DNA of 64,000 nucleotides from Ectopseudomonas mendocina (GTDB taxonomy: Bacteria > Pseudomonadota > Gammaproteobacteria > Pseudomonadales > Pseudomonadaceae), in contig NZ_SCFY01000005.1 of assembly GCF_007049795.1 (NCBI RefSeq), positions 62,001-126,000 on the forward strand, written 5' to 3'. The position numbers were made by a program, and so were the translations under genes. The notes below the pieces were generated by a model, which worked only from the letters and a program-made list of their open reading frames with translations, was not told where the DNA came from and did no database searches. Below, piece after piece: positions 23,612 to 32,079 of this stretch (positions are counted from its first letter, which is position 1; each line of letters starts with the position of its first letter).

Positions 23612-24394
23612 TCAGCCGGCCGCCTGCAGATTGAGAACCAGCAAGCGCGCTGCGGTTTCCGCGTCCGGCTGACCGTCGTAGTTGGCCGGACGATACTTCA
23701 TCTGGAAGGCCGCGATGACATTGCGCGTCGCCTCGTCCAGCTCGCCATGCTGCGGCACCGTATACCCCTGCTGCGCCAGTTGTTCCTGGAACCACTGCAC
23801 ATTGGGCAAGCTGGTGCTGAACAGCGCCTGCTGACGCGCCACCGCGCCTTCGTTCGGCCAGGGCACCAGGCCCTCGTCGGCCAGTCGCTTCCAGGGGAAC
23901 AGCGGGCCCGGATCGACCTTGCGCTGCGGCGCCACGTCGCTGTGCGCAATGATCGAGCCCAGCGGTAGCTGGTGACGCTTGACGATGTCCTTGAGCAGCA
24001 CGATCAGGGTATCGATCTGCTGCGGCGCGAAAGGCTGCCAGTAACGGCCGGCCGGCGTCTGGTAGTAGCCCTGGTTGACCAACTCGATGCCGATGGTGGT
24101 GCTGTTGAGCCAGGTGCGCCCTTTCCACTCGCTAACCCCGACGTGCCAGGCACGGCGGTTCTCGTCCACCAGACGGTAGACGGTCGGTGGCGCATCGCCA
24201 ATCAGGTAGTGACTGCTGACCTCGGTCTGCGTCAGCAGCTCGAGCGAACGCTGCAGATCAGCGGAGGTGTAGTGCAGTACGACGTACTGTACGCGGCTGT
24301 TCTGGCCAGTCGCGGTATGGCTGTCGTCAATTCGCAGGCCACCGGCACAACCAGCGAGCAGAACAAGAACGAAGGCAAGGCAAAGAGACTTCAT
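23612..24394 (-). CDS. ampDh2: Periplasmic/outer-membrane N-acetylmuramoyl-L-alanine amidase AmpDh2
   Basis: 260 residues. A lipoprotein signal with lipobox LLAGCAGG at the N-terminus is followed by an amidase_2 (AmpD-like) domain: YVVLHYTSAD near residue 35 gives the first zinc His, IGIELVNQGY the catalytic Glu region, and IIAHSDVAPQRKVDPG the other zinc His. A C-terminal peptidoglycan-binding segment (GELDEATRNVIAAFQMKYRP) follows. It cleaves the bond between MurNAc and the stem peptide and in P. aeruginosa takes part in peptidoglycan recycling and AmpC control. It overlaps marC by ATGA, so the two are probably co-transcribed. Confidence 0.87.
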   Translation of the reverse strand: MKSLCLAFVLVLLAGCAGGLRIDDSHTATGQNSRVQYVVLHYTSADLQRSLELLTQTEVSSHYLIGDAPPTVYRLVDENRRAWHVGVSEWKGRTWLNSTTIGIELVNQGYYQTPAGRYWQPFAPQQIDTLIVLLKDIVKRHQLPLGSIIAHSDVAPQRKVDPGPLFPWKRLADEGLVPWPNEGAVARQQALFSTSLPNVQWFQEQLAQQGYTVPQHGELDEATRNVIAAFQMKYRPANYDGQPDAETAARLLVLNLQAAG

Positions 24395-24981
24395 GCGTGA
24401 CCGAATACGCTTTGCAGGTTGTCCAGCAGCATGTCGACGCTGAGCATGATCAGCAGCATCCCCATCAGACGCTCCACTGCCATCAACCCGCGGTTACCTA
24501 GGAACCGCTGCAGGAACGAAGCCTGCAGCAGAATGAATGCCGTCGCCGCCCAGGCCAGGATCAAGGCCAGATAAAGCTCCCAGAGCGGCCCGGTGTGGGT
24601 GTTGCGCAAGGTCATCAGCACCGCGAGTGCCGAAGGCCCTGCCACCGCAGGCGTCGCCAGCGGCACCAGCATCGGCTCACCGTCCGGCACGTCACCGAGC
24701 AGGCCCTGTGGGCTGGGAAAGATCAGGCGCATGGCGATGACGAACAGGATGATACCGCCGGCGATGGCCGTTGCCTCGCGCGAGAGCCCGAGGCTGGTGA
24801 GGAATTTGTCACCAAAGGTGAGGAACAGCAGCAGCAGGCCAAGGGCGAACAGCAGTTCTCGCGCGGCAATCCAGATGCGTCGACGAGGCTCGACGTTCTT
24901 CAGCGCGGCGATGTAGATGGCGATATTGCCGAAAGGGTCGGTGACCAGAAAGATCAGCACGGCGATGCTGAAAATGTCCAT
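24391..24981 (-). CDS. MarC-family inner-membrane protein
   Basis: 196 residues with six hydrophobic segments. The N-terminus VLIFLVTDPFGNIAIYIAAL and the block VPLATPAVAGPSALAVLM near residue 105 are typical of the MarC/YhgN family. The function of the family is not established despite its name. It overlaps the amidase gene (TGATG-type junction), matching the order in other Pseudomonas genomes where a MarC-like gene precedes ampDh2. Confidence 0.85.
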   Translation of the reverse strand: MDIFSIAVLIFLVTDPFGNIAIYIAALKNVEPRRRIWIAARELLFALGLLLLFLTFGDKFLTSLGLSREATAIAGGIILFVIAMRLIFPSPQGLLGDVPDGEPMLVPLATPAVAGPSALAVLMTLRNTHTGPLWELYLALILAWAATAFILLQASFLQRFLGNRGLMAVERLMGMLLIMLSVDMLLDNLQSVFGHA

Positions 24982-25056
24982 GGGTATCTCCGCTGACAGG
25001 TGCGCATAGTCTAGGGCCTGCGGGGGGCGTCTCGCGAGCCGGCGCGCGCACCTAAT

Positions 25057-25074
25057 ACCTGCTTTTTTAGCAGG
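25057..25074 (+). promoter_or_regulatory. Hairpin in the leader before the permease gene
   Basis: CCTGCTTTTTTAGCAGG is a 6-bp stem around a T-rich loop, 140 bases before the permease start. It may be a weak terminator or attenuator; there is no T-run after the stem. Confidence 0.3.
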
Positions 25075-25132
25075 GGCGAACTGTTAATGACCGAAAACGC
25101 AGCGGCGCTCATGGAAACGACCACCTGCATAC

Positions 25133-25142
25133 TTGTATACAA
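25133..25142. promoter_or_regulatory. Candidate GntR-family operator
   Basis: TTGTATACAA is a perfect 10-base palindrome 70 bases before the permease start. The shape resembles operators of FadR-type GntR regulators. No GntR gene is in the window, so the regulator would be encoded elsewhere. Confidence 0.35.
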
Positions 25143-25210
25143 AGCTTCAACCAAGATAGCCACAAAATGTCTACATTGACCGAACAAGAACAACAGCGAG
25201 TAGTTTTTCC

Positions 25211-26355
25211 ATGACCTCCACCGCTCCGCGCCCCGAGGACGAGAACCTCGATATCGGCTCCAACCTGCTCTACGGTCTGCAACACGTACTGACCATGTAT
25301 GGCGGCATCGTTGCCGTGCCATTGATCGTCGGTCAGGCGGCCGGCCTGTCACCTGCCGATATCGGCAGGCTGATCACGGCCTCACTGTTCGTTGGCGGCG
25401 CAGCTACCCTGCTGCAGACCATCGGCCTGCCGTTCTTCGGCTGTCAGTTGCCCCTGGTACAGGGCGTATCCTTCGCCAGCGTCGCTACCATCGTGGCGAT
25501 AGTCGGGGCCAAGGGCGATGAAGGTGGGCTCCCGGTGGTATTTGGCGCGGTGATAGGGGCAGCGCTGATCGGCCTGCTGATCACCCCTATCTTCTCCAGG
25601 ATCACCAAGTTCGTCCCGCCACTGGTAACCGGCATCGTCATCACCACCATTGGTCTCACCCTCATGCCGGTGGCTGCGCGCTGGGCCATGGGTGGCAACA
25701 GTCAGGCCGCAGACTTCGGCAGCATGGCCAATATAGGTCTCGCAGCCTTCACCCTGGCTACCGTTCTTCTATTGAGCAAGGTAGGCAGCGCCACTATCTC
25801 GCGCCTGTCGATCCTGCTGGCGATGGTGATCGGCACGCTGGTCGCCTTGGCATTCGGCATGGCCGACTTTTCCAAGGTCAGTGAAGAGCCGGTGTTGGCC
25901 TTCCCGACTCCGTTGCATTTCGGCGTGCCGGTGTTCGAGGTGGCGCCGGCATCGCGCTGTTCGGTACGGTCGCGGCCAGCGGCATCCGCACCCTGGCCAA
26001 GGTGGATTACCGCAACAACATGAATCTGGCGATCGTCGCCACCTCCATCGGTTTCGGCATGATCCCCATTGCCATGCCCAGCTTCTATCACCATTTCCCG
26101 GCCTGGTTCGAAACCATCTTCCACTCCGGTATCAGCTCGGCGGCGATCATGGCGATCCTGCTCAACCTGCTGTTCAACCATTTCACCACCGGTAACTCGG
26201 ACCAGCAGTCGGTATTCGTGGCAGTTACCGAGCGCAGCCTGCGCTATCGCGACATCGCCGCCCTGCACGAGGGTGACCACTTCATCGGCGGCTGGATTTA
26301 CGCCGACTCAGGCCTGTTCAACGCGGTTGCGCCCAGCACCCTTGGCTCGATATAG
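25211..26355 (+). pseudogene. NCS2 xanthine/uracil permease gene with an internal out-of-frame deletion
   Basis: The N-terminal part (from 25211) has the NCS2 pattern: GLQHVLTMYGGIVAVPLIVG, FGCQLPLVQGVSFA and repeated membrane segments up to FGVPVFEV near 25940. At about 25942 the coding frame shifts to another phase and resumes with GAGIALFGTVAASGIRTLAK, then MNLAIVATSIGFGMIPIA and FNHFTTGNSDQQSVF. The two halves total about 380 codons, whereas family members have about 450. The missing stretch includes the segment with the conserved NQS-type substrate motif, so no active permease is expected. The 3' end overlaps the convergent cyclase gene by 48 bases. Confidence 0.85.
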
Positions 26356-28146
26356 CGCCTGATCGGCGCGCTCGAAGGTATCCTCGGTGGCCTCGTCATT
26401 GCGAAACTCTGCAATGCCTGCAGAAAGAGTGATGGTCACCGGCTCGCCCTTGAAGTGGAACGGGCAGGCTTCGACCGCTGCACGCAGGGTTTCCAGCAAT
26501 TGCACGCCTCCATCAAGCGGCGTGCCTGGAATCAGCAGAACGAACTCCTCGCCACCGAAGCGGGCAATGAAATCGGTCTTGCGCAGACGTTTGTGCAGTT
26601 CACCGGCAATGATCTTCAGCACTCGATCCCCTGCCAGGTGACCGTAGCCATCGTTGATCCGCTTGAAGTGGTCGATATCCAGCACCGCCATCAGCAACTG
26701 GCCGCCATAGCGCTGGCGTCGGGCAGTCTCCAGGTCGAGGCGCTCGCTCCAGGCCGCGCGATTAGGCAAGCAGGTCAGAGGGTCGAGCAGCGATTTCTGC
26801 CGCTGCTCCTCGATATGTTGGCGAAACTGTTGCGCCTCGAGCTCCATTTCAGCGACACGCTTGACCAGGCCCTGCAGCCGTTCCGCCACGTCATCCTCAC
26901 CACTGTCGCGCTGACGCTGATGATTGCTGACGCTCTGCAGCAGGCCCTCCAGACGCTGCTCCAGCGCTTGCTTGAGCGCGTCCAGATCGGCCGCCTCCTG
27001 CACGCTGTTCTGCAAGTCGCTGACCTGATCGCGCAACTGCTGGTTGAAGTGGCGCGTGCTTTCCACCGAGGCGGTATAACCCACATGCGCTTCACTGAGG
27101 GTGCTGATAAAGGCGGCCAGGCGCTCGTTGAGCTGCTTGAGATAACCGGCGAACTCACGCTGGCCACTGTCGGTGACTGCCAATACCAGCACAGCCAGAT
27201 CGTCCAGCACGGGTACCAGTTCGTACCAGTTGAGGTTGCCCTCCAGACGCTGTCGCAGCGCATCACCTTGCGGCTGATGACGTGCCGGCAACTCCAGCTC
27301 GTCGAGCAGGCTGCGCAAGCTGCTGGCGATATGCGGGGCCACCGCGCTGTATCCGGGTTCGCTGCTGGGCAGGGAGAACGGGCTGTCGCCTGCATCCTCC
27401 GGCGGCACCAGGCCAGGCGGCAGTGGCAGGCTGTCGAGCATGGGCGCGGCGTCGTTGGCCTGATGCTTTCTCTTTGCCAAGCTGGCAACCGCCGCTGGCT
27501 CGCTCGCAGGCGTGAGGACCGCTGGCGTGCGCTCTGCACTCTCGGAGACAGTGGCAGGCTCAACCTCAGGCTCAGATATAGGTGCAGGTGCAGGTGCAGT
27601 GTTCGCGATCTCTTCGCTGCTTTCACCACGCGAGCCGAAGAGGCGCTGCAGCAAGCCGGGTTGCTCCTGCACCGGGGCTTGCAGAACGCTCAGCGCCTGC
27701 CCTTGCAGGTTGCTCAGTTGGCTGAGCAATGCGGGCAACAGATACTGGTGGCTGGTGGCGTCCTGCAGTTGTTTGCCGAGTGACTTGAGTGCCTTGCGTA
27801 CCTCACGCGGCGGCTGCAGACGTTGCAACTGTTCGATGAGGCCCGCCAATGCCGTGGCGGCCTCGCCGGCACGCTGCTGACGGCGCTGCTCGGAATCCAG
27901 CACGGCCTTTTCCAGACGCGGGATAAGGCCGCCCAATGCAGCGTCCATATCGTCGCGGCGAAGAATTTCGCGCATTTCCTGCATGCACTGATCGACCGCC
28001 TTGTCCGCGCCCTCGGCGGCCAGGCTGCTGCGCACCAGCCCCCGGCGCAGCAGATCCAGGCGCAACTCCCAACGGCGGTCGAGCTTCTCCTGCTGTTCCA
28101 GGCTGCTCAGGTACTTTTCTTTCCAGCGCTGCGCGTCATCGCTCAT
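26308..28146 (-). CDS. GGDEF diguanylate cyclase
   Basis: 612 residues, soluble. A long helical N-terminal region (about 1-430) with Gln/Leu-rich segments precedes the GGDEF domain. The active site is GGEEF in [16 protein letters not shown], and an RKTD sequence five residues upstream is the RxxD inhibitory site, so product feedback is likely. [12 protein letters not shown] and [18 protein letters not shown] mark the start of the domain. It makes the second messenger c-di-GMP from two GTP. Position two genes before dsbA matches P. aeruginosa DgcH. Confidence 0.88.
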   Translation of the reverse strand: MSDDAQRWKEKYLSSLEQQEKLDRRWELRLDLLRRGLVRSSLAAEGADKAVDQCMQEMREILRRDDMDAALGGLIPRLEKAVLDSEQRRQQRAGEAATALAGLIEQLQRLQPPREVRKALKSLGKQLQDATSHQYLLPALLSQLSNLQGQALSVLQAPVQEQPGLLQRLFGSRGESSEEIANTAPAPAPISEPEVEPATVSESAERTPAVLTPASEPAAVASLAKRKHQANDAAPMLDSLPLPPGLVPPEDAGDSPFSLPSSEPGYSAVAPHIASSLRSLLDELELPARHQPQGDALRQRLEGNLNWYELVPVLDDLAVLVLAVTDSGQREFAGYLKQLNERLAAFISTLSEAHVGYTASVESTRHFNQQLRDQVSDLQNSVQEAADLDALKQALEQRLEGLLQSVSNHQRQRDSGEDDVAERLQGLVKRVAEMELEAQQFRQHIEEQRQKSLLDPLTCLPNRAAWSERLDLETARRQRYGGQLLMAVLDIDHFKRINDGYGHLAGDRVLKIIAGELHKRLRKTDFIARFGGEEFVLLIPGTPLDGGVQLLETLRAAVEACPFHFKGEPVTITLSAGIAEFRNDEATEDTFERADQALYRAKGAGRNRVEQA

Positions 28147-28151
28147 ACGGC

Positions 28152-29024
28152 TTACTCGGGAGATGGCGTCTTCAGCATAGGCATTTGCGCGCCATTCTGT
28201 GCTTCCGGCAGGCGGATTTCCACGGCTACGGGAAGGTGGTCGGAAATAGGCTGGCTGAGCACGTCGACACGCCCCAGTTCAAGCTCCGAGCTAAGCAGGA
28301 TATGGTCGAGACAGCGCTGCGGGCGCCAGCTGGGGAAAGTCGCCTCGACCTGCGGTGCGAGCAGGCCGAGATCGCGCAACGGGGAATTCTCCAGCAGGTC
28401 GACAGCTTGTGTGTTCATGTCGCCCATCAGCACCAGGTGGCGAAACTCGCTGACACGCTCACGAATGTAGGCCAGTTGCCGCGTTCGGGTGCGAGCTCCC
28501 AGCGCCAGATGCATCATCACTACACCCAGTGCATGCTCACCCTCGCCCAAACGCAGGAAGATCGCACCACGCCCAGGCGGGCCGGGGAGCGGATGGTCTT
28601 CCAGCAGAGAGGGACGCAAACGGCTGAGCACACCGTTGCTGTGCTGGGCGAAGCGCCCGAGATTGCGATTGAGCTGTTGGTACCAGAAAGGAAAGGCCCC
28701 CTGCTGGGCCAGGTACTCGACCTGATTGATGTAGCCAGAACGCAGGCTGCCGCCATCGACCTCCTGCAAAGCCACCAGATCGAAGTCGGCGAGCAGATCA
28801 CCGATGCGCTGCAGGTTGCCGGCACGCCCGGCGTGGGGCAACAGATGCTGCCAACTGCGCGTCAGGTAATGGTGATAACGCTGGGTATTGATGCCAACCT
28901 GGACATTGAAACTGAGCAAGCGCAACAGGCCGTCAGCTGGCCAGTCGGCATGGGGCGAACAGTGCGGGTTGATCTGCGGATCGCACAGACCAACCGCACG
29001 TGTCTTTCGCCAGCGGCGCAACAT
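28152..29024 (-). CDS. Endonuclease/exonuclease/phosphatase-family protein
   Basis: 290 residues. Family motifs in order: LLSFNVQVG near residue 35, the metal-binding Glu in [11 protein letters not shown] near 95, GDMNT near 196 and DHLPVAVEI near 273. These give the full set of catalytic residues of DNase I-type phosphodiesterases. No signal peptide is evident at the chosen start. The substrate, nucleic acid or a phospholipid head group, cannot be told from sequence. It stops 22 bases from the dsbA stop side and lies in the conserved cyclase-EEP-dsbA order. Confidence 0.82.
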   Translation of the reverse strand: MLRRWRKTRAVGLCDPQINPHCSPHADWPADGLLRLLSFNVQVGINTQRYHHYLTRSWQHLLPHAGRAGNLQRIGDLLADFDLVALQEVDGGSLRSGYINQVEYLAQQGAFPFWYQQLNRNLGRFAQHSNGVLSRLRPSLLEDHPLPGPPGRGAIFLRLGEGEHALGVVMMHLALGARTRTRQLAYIRERVSEFRHLVLMGDMNTQAVDLLENSPLRDLGLLAPQVEATFPSWRPQRCLDHILLSSELELGRVDVLSQPISDHLPVAVEIRLPEAQNGAQMPMLKTPSPE

Positions 29025-29045
29025 ACCTCGCGCCTGCGGCCGCGC

Positions 29046-29672
29046 TTAGAGCGCCTCGCGTTCCTTGGCGATCAGGTGGTCAGCGACCTGCAGGGTCTGC
29101 TGCGGACCACCGGCCGAGCCCAGGTCGAAGCGATACTTGCCGCCCACGACCATCACCGGTACGCCAGTGATCTGGTAGGCCATGGCCAGTTTCTTGGCCT
29201 TTTCCATCTGGCCTTTGACGGCGAAGGAGTTGAAGGTCTTGAGGAAGGCATCACGATCAACGCCCTGGGTGGCGACGAAATCGGCAAACTCTTCGGCCGA
29301 AGCCAGCTTCTTCTTCTCCTGGTGGATGGCGTTGAACACGGCGTCATGCACCTTGTGCTCGACCTTCATGCTTTCCAGGGTGATGAACGCCTGACCATGC
29401 ACGTTCCAGATACCACCGAACAGCGCCGGCACGCGGACGAAGTTGACGTCATCCGGCAGCTTCTCGACCCAGGGGTTGAGAGTCGCTTCGAACTGATAGC
29501 AGTGCGGGCAGCCGTACCAGAACAGCTCCACCACTTCGACCTTGCCAGGCTTGGACACCGGCACCGGGCTCTTCAGCTCGACGTACTGCTGGCCAGCCAC
29601 CGGCTCGGCATGAGCAGTGATACCGAACAGACTGCTGAGGGCCAGAGCGGCGCCGAGAATCAGGTTACGCAT
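29046..29672 (-). CDS. dsbA: Thiol:disulfide interchange protein DsbA
   Basis: 208 residues from the ATG at 29672, chosen because AAGGAG stands just upstream and the signal peptide (MRNLILGAALALSSLFGITA) starts there. The active site CPHC is in ELFWYGCPHCYQFEATL near residue 55. The cis-Pro loop ITGVPVMVVGGKY is near 170. It oxidises cysteine pairs in exported proteins and is re-oxidised by DsbB. It lies between the EEP gene and cytochrome c4, the usual Pseudomonas arrangement. Confidence 0.95.
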   Translation of the reverse strand: MRNLILGAALALSSLFGITAHAEPVAGQQYVELKSPVPVSKPGKVEVVELFWYGCPHCYQFEATLNPWVEKLPDDVNFVRVPALFGGIWNVHGQAFITLESMKVEHKVHDAVFNAIHQEKKKLASAEEFADFVATQGVDRDAFLKTFNSFAVKGQMEKAKKLAMAYQITGVPVMVVGGKYRFDLGSAGGPQQTLQVADHLIAKEREAL

Positions 29673-29769
29673 GGGGTACTCCTTGGTAGTAGGCATCGCC
29701 TCGTGGCGAATCGCTAGTAAGACCGGACGACACGAGGCAGGTTCCGGCCATTGTAGCCGCGGCGCAAAT

Positions 29770-29799
29770 GACAAAGGGTGGCCGTAGCCACCCTTTGTC
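29770..29799 (-). terminator. Terminator between cytochrome c4 and dsbA
   Basis: GACAAAGGGTGGC, loop CGTA, GCCACCCTTTGTC: a perfect 13-bp stem downstream of the cytochrome c4 stop. It would end the cytochrome transcript before dsbA. Confidence 0.8.
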
Positions 29800-29822
29800 T
29801 TGCCAAAAGCAACGATGGTCCG

Positions 29823-30428
29823 TCAGTGCAGGCCCTGGATGAAGCTGGATACAGCTTCGATATCCTTGTTGCTCAGTTTGGCAGCGATGGCGCGCATGAT
29901 CATCGCGTCGCCGTCGTTGGTGCGGTTGCCTTCGCGGAAGTCAGTCAGCTGCTTGGCCACGTACTGAGCGTGCTGGCCGCCCAGGTGTGGGAAGCCGGCA
30001 GCGGCCAGGCCAGCGCCGTTGGGCGAATGGCAACCGATGCAGGATGGCATGCCCTCTTCCAGCTTGCCGCCACGGAACAGTGCTTCACCACGCTCGACCA
30101 ACTTGGGATCGGCGGCACCAACGCTCATCTTCTGACTGGAGAAGTAAGCGGCGATGTCAGCCATATCCTGTTCGCTGAGGTTGTCCAGCATGCCGGTCAT
30201 TTCGACCACCGGACGGGCACCGGACTTGATGTCGTGCAGCTGCTTGAGCAAGTAACGCTCGCCCTGACCGGCCAGCTTGGGGAAGTTTGGTGCAGGGCTG
30301 TTGCCATCGGCGCCATGACAGGCACCACAGACAGCGACTTTGCCCTGACCGGCTTCGGCATCGCCAGCAGCCTGTGCCACGCCAGTGAGGCCCAGGGTCA
30401 ACAGCAGACTCACGAGTACTTTGTTCAT
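29823..30428 (-). CDS. cc4: Cytochrome c4 (dihaem)
   Basis: 201 residues. A signal peptide ([17 protein letters not shown]) is followed by two homologous haem domains, with [12 protein letters not shown] near residue 35 and [11 protein letters not shown] near 132. Met axial ligands lie in VVEMTGML and AMIMRAIA. It is a periplasmic electron carrier between complex III and terminal oxidases. It is transcribed after the small cytochrome gene upstream, matching P. aeruginosa PA5490-PA5491. Confidence 0.95.
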   Translation of the reverse strand: MNKVLVSLLLTLGLTGVAQAAGDAEAGQGKVAVCGACHGADGNSPAPNFPKLAGQGERYLLKQLHDIKSGARPVVEMTGMLDNLSEQDMADIAAYFSSQKMSVGAADPKLVERGEALFRGGKLEEGMPSCIGCHSPNGAGLAAAGFPHLGGQHAQYVAKQLTDFREGNRTNDGDAMIMRAIAAKLSNKDIEAVSSFIQGLH

Positions 30429-30478
30429 CAGCTAATCCAATTACGGCTAAGAGAGAAAGGGTTATCGAGCGGGCTTAC

Positions 30479-30769
30479 TCACTCGGTCATCAGCTTGATG
30501 ACCGCCTGGTAATCCTCGGCCGAGCAGTCCATGCACAAGCCGCGCGGCGGCATGGCATTCAAACCATTGGTAACGCTTTGCACCAGTGCATCCGTGCCCT
30601 TGGCCAAACGCGGCTCCCATGCGGCCTTGTCGCCCTTCTTGGGCGCCGTGGGAATCTGGCCGTTGTGACAAACGCCACACGCACGGTCGTACACAGCTTG
30701 CGGATCCTGAGCAGCATAGCCGTTGAACGACAACATCATAACGGCAGCAGCAAGCAGCATTTTCTTCAT
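30479..30769 (-). CDS. Small cytochrome c (cytochrome c5-like)
   Basis: 96 residues from the ATG at 30769. Signal peptide [19 protein letters not shown], then CGVCHNGQI near residue 31 as the haem attachment and [10 protein letters not shown] near 74 with the Met ligand and an extra Cys pair, typical of the c5 family. It is periplasmic and probably donates electrons to a terminal oxidase. It lies 50 bases upstream of cytochrome c4, and the two are likely one operon. Confidence 0.9.
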   Translation of the reverse strand: MKKMLLAAAVMMLSFNGYAAQDPQAVYDRACGVCHNGQIPTAPKKGDKAAWEPRLAKGTDALVQSVTNGLNAMPPRGLCMDCSAEDYQAVIKLMTE

Positions 30770-31012
30770 CAGATCAACCTCATCAGGGTTGGGAACGCCC
30801 TGCTTTCTATCGAGCAGAGATTTAATCGCTCCCGGCAATTGGGTTCCTGCGGGTGGGACAAAGCGCACACAAAATCTGCGGCATTATATACTGGCAACAC
30901 TGAAACGGAAACGACGCCCCCTGCCGCCCCCTCTGGAGCGCAGCAGGTGCGCGGAAATGTCGCAAGCCCTCGAACCACTGAACAGGAATCGAGGCATCCA
31001 CCGGATACCCCC

Positions 31013-31660
31013 ATGCTCCCGAAAAATCCCATCATCGGTCTGTGCCAGCAGGCCAGCTTCCTCATCAGTGCCGCCAAGGTCGACCAGTGCCCCGAGGACA
31101 GCGGCCTGGAGGTGGCATTCGCCGGCCGCTCCAACGCTGGCAAGTCGAGCGCGCTCAACACCCTTACCCACGCCAGCCTGGCGCGCACCTCGAAAACACC
31201 GGGACGCACGCAGTTGCTCAACTTCTTCCGCCTGGACGACGAGCGTCGCCTGGTCGACCTGCCCGGCTACGGTTATGCCAAGGTACCGATCCCGCTCAAA
31301 CAGCACTGGCAGAAACATCTGGAAGCGTATCTGGGCAGCCGCGAGAGTTTGAGCGGCCTGGTGTTGATGATGGATATCCGCCATCCGCTGACCGAGTTCG
31401 ACTGCATGATGCTGGACTGGTCGGTAGCCAGTGGCATGCCGCTGCATATCCTGCTGACCAAGGCCGACAAACTGGCTTTCGGCGCAGCGAAGACCACCTT
31501 GCTCAAGGTGCGCCAGGAAATTCACAAGCAGTGGGGCGATGGCATCAGTATCCAGCTGTTCTCGGCGCCTAAGCGCATGGGCGTGGAAGAAGCGCAGATG
31601 GTGCTGGCAGGTTGGCTGGATCTGTTGCCGGAAGAGGATGAAGAAGGCGCCGAGGAATAA
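31013..31660 (+). CDS. engB: Ribosome biogenesis GTPase EngB (YsxC/YihA)
   Basis: 215 residues from the ATG at 31013. G1 is [14 protein letters not shown] near residue 36, G3 is [13 protein letters not shown] near 82 and G4 is LTKADKLAF near 145; the switch region [10 protein letters not shown] is intact. It is a small GTPase needed for assembly of the large ribosomal subunit. The frame is open far upstream, but codon usage and the family N-terminus support this start. It is separated from polA by the ersA small RNA. Confidence 0.95.
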   Translation: MLPKNPIIGLCQQASFLISAAKVDQCPEDSGLEVAFAGRSNAGKSSALNTLTHASLARTSKTPGRTQLLNFFRLDDERRLVDLPGYGYAKVPIPLKQHWQKHLEAYLGSRESLSGLVLMMDIRHPLTEFDCMMLDWSVASGMPLHILLTKADKLAFGAAKTTLLKVRQEIHKQWGDGISIQLFSAPKRMGVEEAQMVLAGWLDLLPEEDEEGAEE

Positions 31661-31663
31661 GTC

Positions 31664-31724
31664 GTAGAGTGCGCTGTGCGCACCGAGATCGTAGGGAGTA
31701 TTCGGTGCGCCCGGCGCACCCTAC
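31664..31724. repeat. GTAGGGTGCGC-type inverted repeat, copy 1
   Basis: GTAGAGTGCGCTGTGCGCACC ... GGTGCGCCCGGCGCACCCTAC: two arms of about 20 bases just after engB. Similar elements lie at 36213-36274 and 54749-54801. Stable hairpin on RNA; may act as a transcript end. Confidence 0.7.
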
Positions 31725-31816
31725 GGAGCTGCAGCCGCCCGGTTTGACTTGAGAAGCCCTCTCCCACAAGCGGTAGAGGGTCGTCAGAATGCAGCTAGCG
31801 GCACTTTTCTGCAGGC

Positions 31817-31861
31817 AAAAAAAACCCCGAGCTTCGTATGGGGAGGGAGAAGTTCGGGGTT
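31817..31861 (-). terminator. Rho-independent terminator of ersA
   Basis: On the - strand AACCCCGA-A-CTTC, a C-rich loop, GAAG-C-TCGGGGTT form one long stem with a single mismatch, followed by eight T. It ends the small RNA read toward engB. Confidence 0.88.
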
Positions 31862-31947
31862 CAAGGTCTGAACCGCTAGGGCGGGGTTCAGATGTCTGCC
31901 AACACTTAACACAACAAAGGAGCATTGAAGGGCTTAACGGCCATTCA
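31817..31947 (-). ncRNA. ersA: Small regulatory RNA ErsA
   Basis: Between engB and polA, in the place where P. aeruginosa has ErsA and enterobacteria have Spot 42. The - strand carries a sigma22-type promoter (GAACTT, 17 bases, TCAGA) and, about 130 bases on, a strong terminator with T8. The predicted length of 131 nt agrees with the roughly 132 nt known for ErsA. The loop is C-rich (TCTCCCTCCCC), able to pair with ribosome sites. ErsA is an Hfq-bound RNA controlling algC and other envelope genes. Start point is inferred from promoter geometry. Confidence 0.82.
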
Positions 31948-31952
31948 TGAAC

Positions 31953-31980
31953 TCTGACCGGGTGGGTTTGCAGAAAGTTC
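31953..31980 (-). promoter_or_regulatory. AlgU (sigma22) promoter of ersA
   Basis: On the - strand GAACTT (-35), a 17-base spacer and TCAGA (-10) match the extracytoplasmic sigma22 consensus. Transcription would start near 31947. This ties ErsA to envelope stress. Confidence 0.78.
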
Positions 31981-32079
31981 ATCGCCGTCTTAAAAACCAT
32001 TTGCAATAAGAAAGCGCCTTTTGATTCCCTGAAACCCAAAAGCTAGAGCGGCCGCGGCTCTAAGCCGCGGCGACGAGTC

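Noticed and set aside
23612..24394. Reading the amidase as cytoplasmic AmpD
   Set aside because: It carries a lipoprotein signal and a C-terminal peptidoglycan-binding segment, which point to the exported AmpDh2 form.
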